The notes under the pieces are model-generated. The model saw only the letters and a program-made list of their open reading frames with translations. It was not told the origin of the DNA and did not search any database. The translations under genes and the position numbers were made by a program. Positions 12,107-32,335 of a DNA stretch of 32,335 bases are shown here, in pieces (the stretch's first letter is position 1; the number at the start of each line of letters is the position of its first letter). The stretch lies in assembly GCA_020650975.1 (NCBI GenBank), contig JAIPMN010009764.1:1-32335 (forward strand). Reading direction: 5' to 3'. The DNA is from Apostichopus californicus. Its lineage: Eukaryota; Echinodermata; Holothuroidea; Aspidochirotida; Stichopodidae.

Positions 12107-12360
12107 AAAGGTGGTATATATAGATCAGTATGGCAGTGCAGGCATATTAAACTTGTAGACTTGTATCGTCCTTTTCACAACTGCTTTCAAACCTTGTTGA
12201 ATGTGACATAAAGTGTGACAAAGTTACAGAAAATATTCATACATCTATAAAGTGAAAAGAGAAAATTGTGAAGTTTATAAAAACCACCAGATATTTGCTC
12301 TTCCTACAAGTGCTGTAGTGTTAGATGTCACGGTTACACACAAATGTACCGAAAGCTATT

Positions 12361-32233
<19,873 letters not shown>

Positions 32234-32335
32234 CCTGGTTCAAATTTCTTGGGTTCTCAATAGCACCGAATGTCTTGATGTCACATGGTAGTATCTCTGT
32301 ATGATTGAAAACTTGCAAAATTAACACAATTATTA

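Larger units (their letters stand above)
10028..12360. other. Tail-to-tail interval: 3' UTRs of CEP70 (+) and USP8 (-)
   Basis: No coding segment is seen. Candidate minus-strand poly(A) signals for USP8 (AATAAA on that strand) lie at 12101-12106, 255 nt after its stop, and at 10611-10616. If the second is used, the two transcripts end within about 200 nt of each other. Plus and minus open frames here (such as 10669-10944, 11316-11546 and 11712-11912) show no recognisable protein character. Confidence 0.5.

Overview
The window is animal nuclear DNA, AT-rich, with short exons and mostly 0.1-2 kb introns. It holds three conserved animal genes that I could assemble exon by exon, with consistent splice phases throughout. 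The families, the intronic snoRNAs, a Penelope-type hammerhead motif and frequent CCTAGG/TAGGCCTA palindromes suggest a marine invertebrate, probably a deuterostome such as an echinoderm. The species call is inference.

Layout. Positions 1-2712 (minus strand) hold the 5' part of TDRKH, the mitochondrial-surface tudor/KH protein of the piRNA pathway: a membrane anchor and two KH domains in four exons, with the tudor part lying off the left edge. Its last visible intron contains a Penelope-like element tail with a hammerhead ribozyme core. About 2.8 kb of gene-free sequence separates it from a divergent gene at 5536-10027 (plus strand). That gene has nine exons encoding a short CEP70, a centrosomal protein, which aligns only with the C-terminal half of vertebrate CEP70. 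Facing it tail to tail, positions 12361-32233 (minus strand) carry a complete USP8 deubiquitinase: 18 exons and 1113 residues. It has MIT, rhodanese-like, proline-rich/coiled-coil, WW, 14-3-3-site and USP catalytic parts. I see no functional link among the three genes beyond being housekeeping or germline cell-biology genes.

The most interesting content lies in the USP8 introns. (1) Five introns (5, 7, 9, 10, 12) each carry one sense-strand copy of a C/D-box snoRNA-like gene of about 87 nt. All have C box ATGATGA, D box CTGA, a terminal stem and the same guide upstream of the D box; two copies were spread by an intron-to-intron duplication. (2) Three 5' splice sites (exons 13, 16, 17) have been tandemly copied into the following intron. 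At exon 16 this has grown into a 1.4-kb minisatellite with about 18 decoy donors, most carrying a remnant of the catalytic-His exon end. (3) Intron 1 holds a 1.2-kb non-autonomous hAT-type element with a perfect 8-bp target duplication. No protein-coding gene other than these three was convincingly found.
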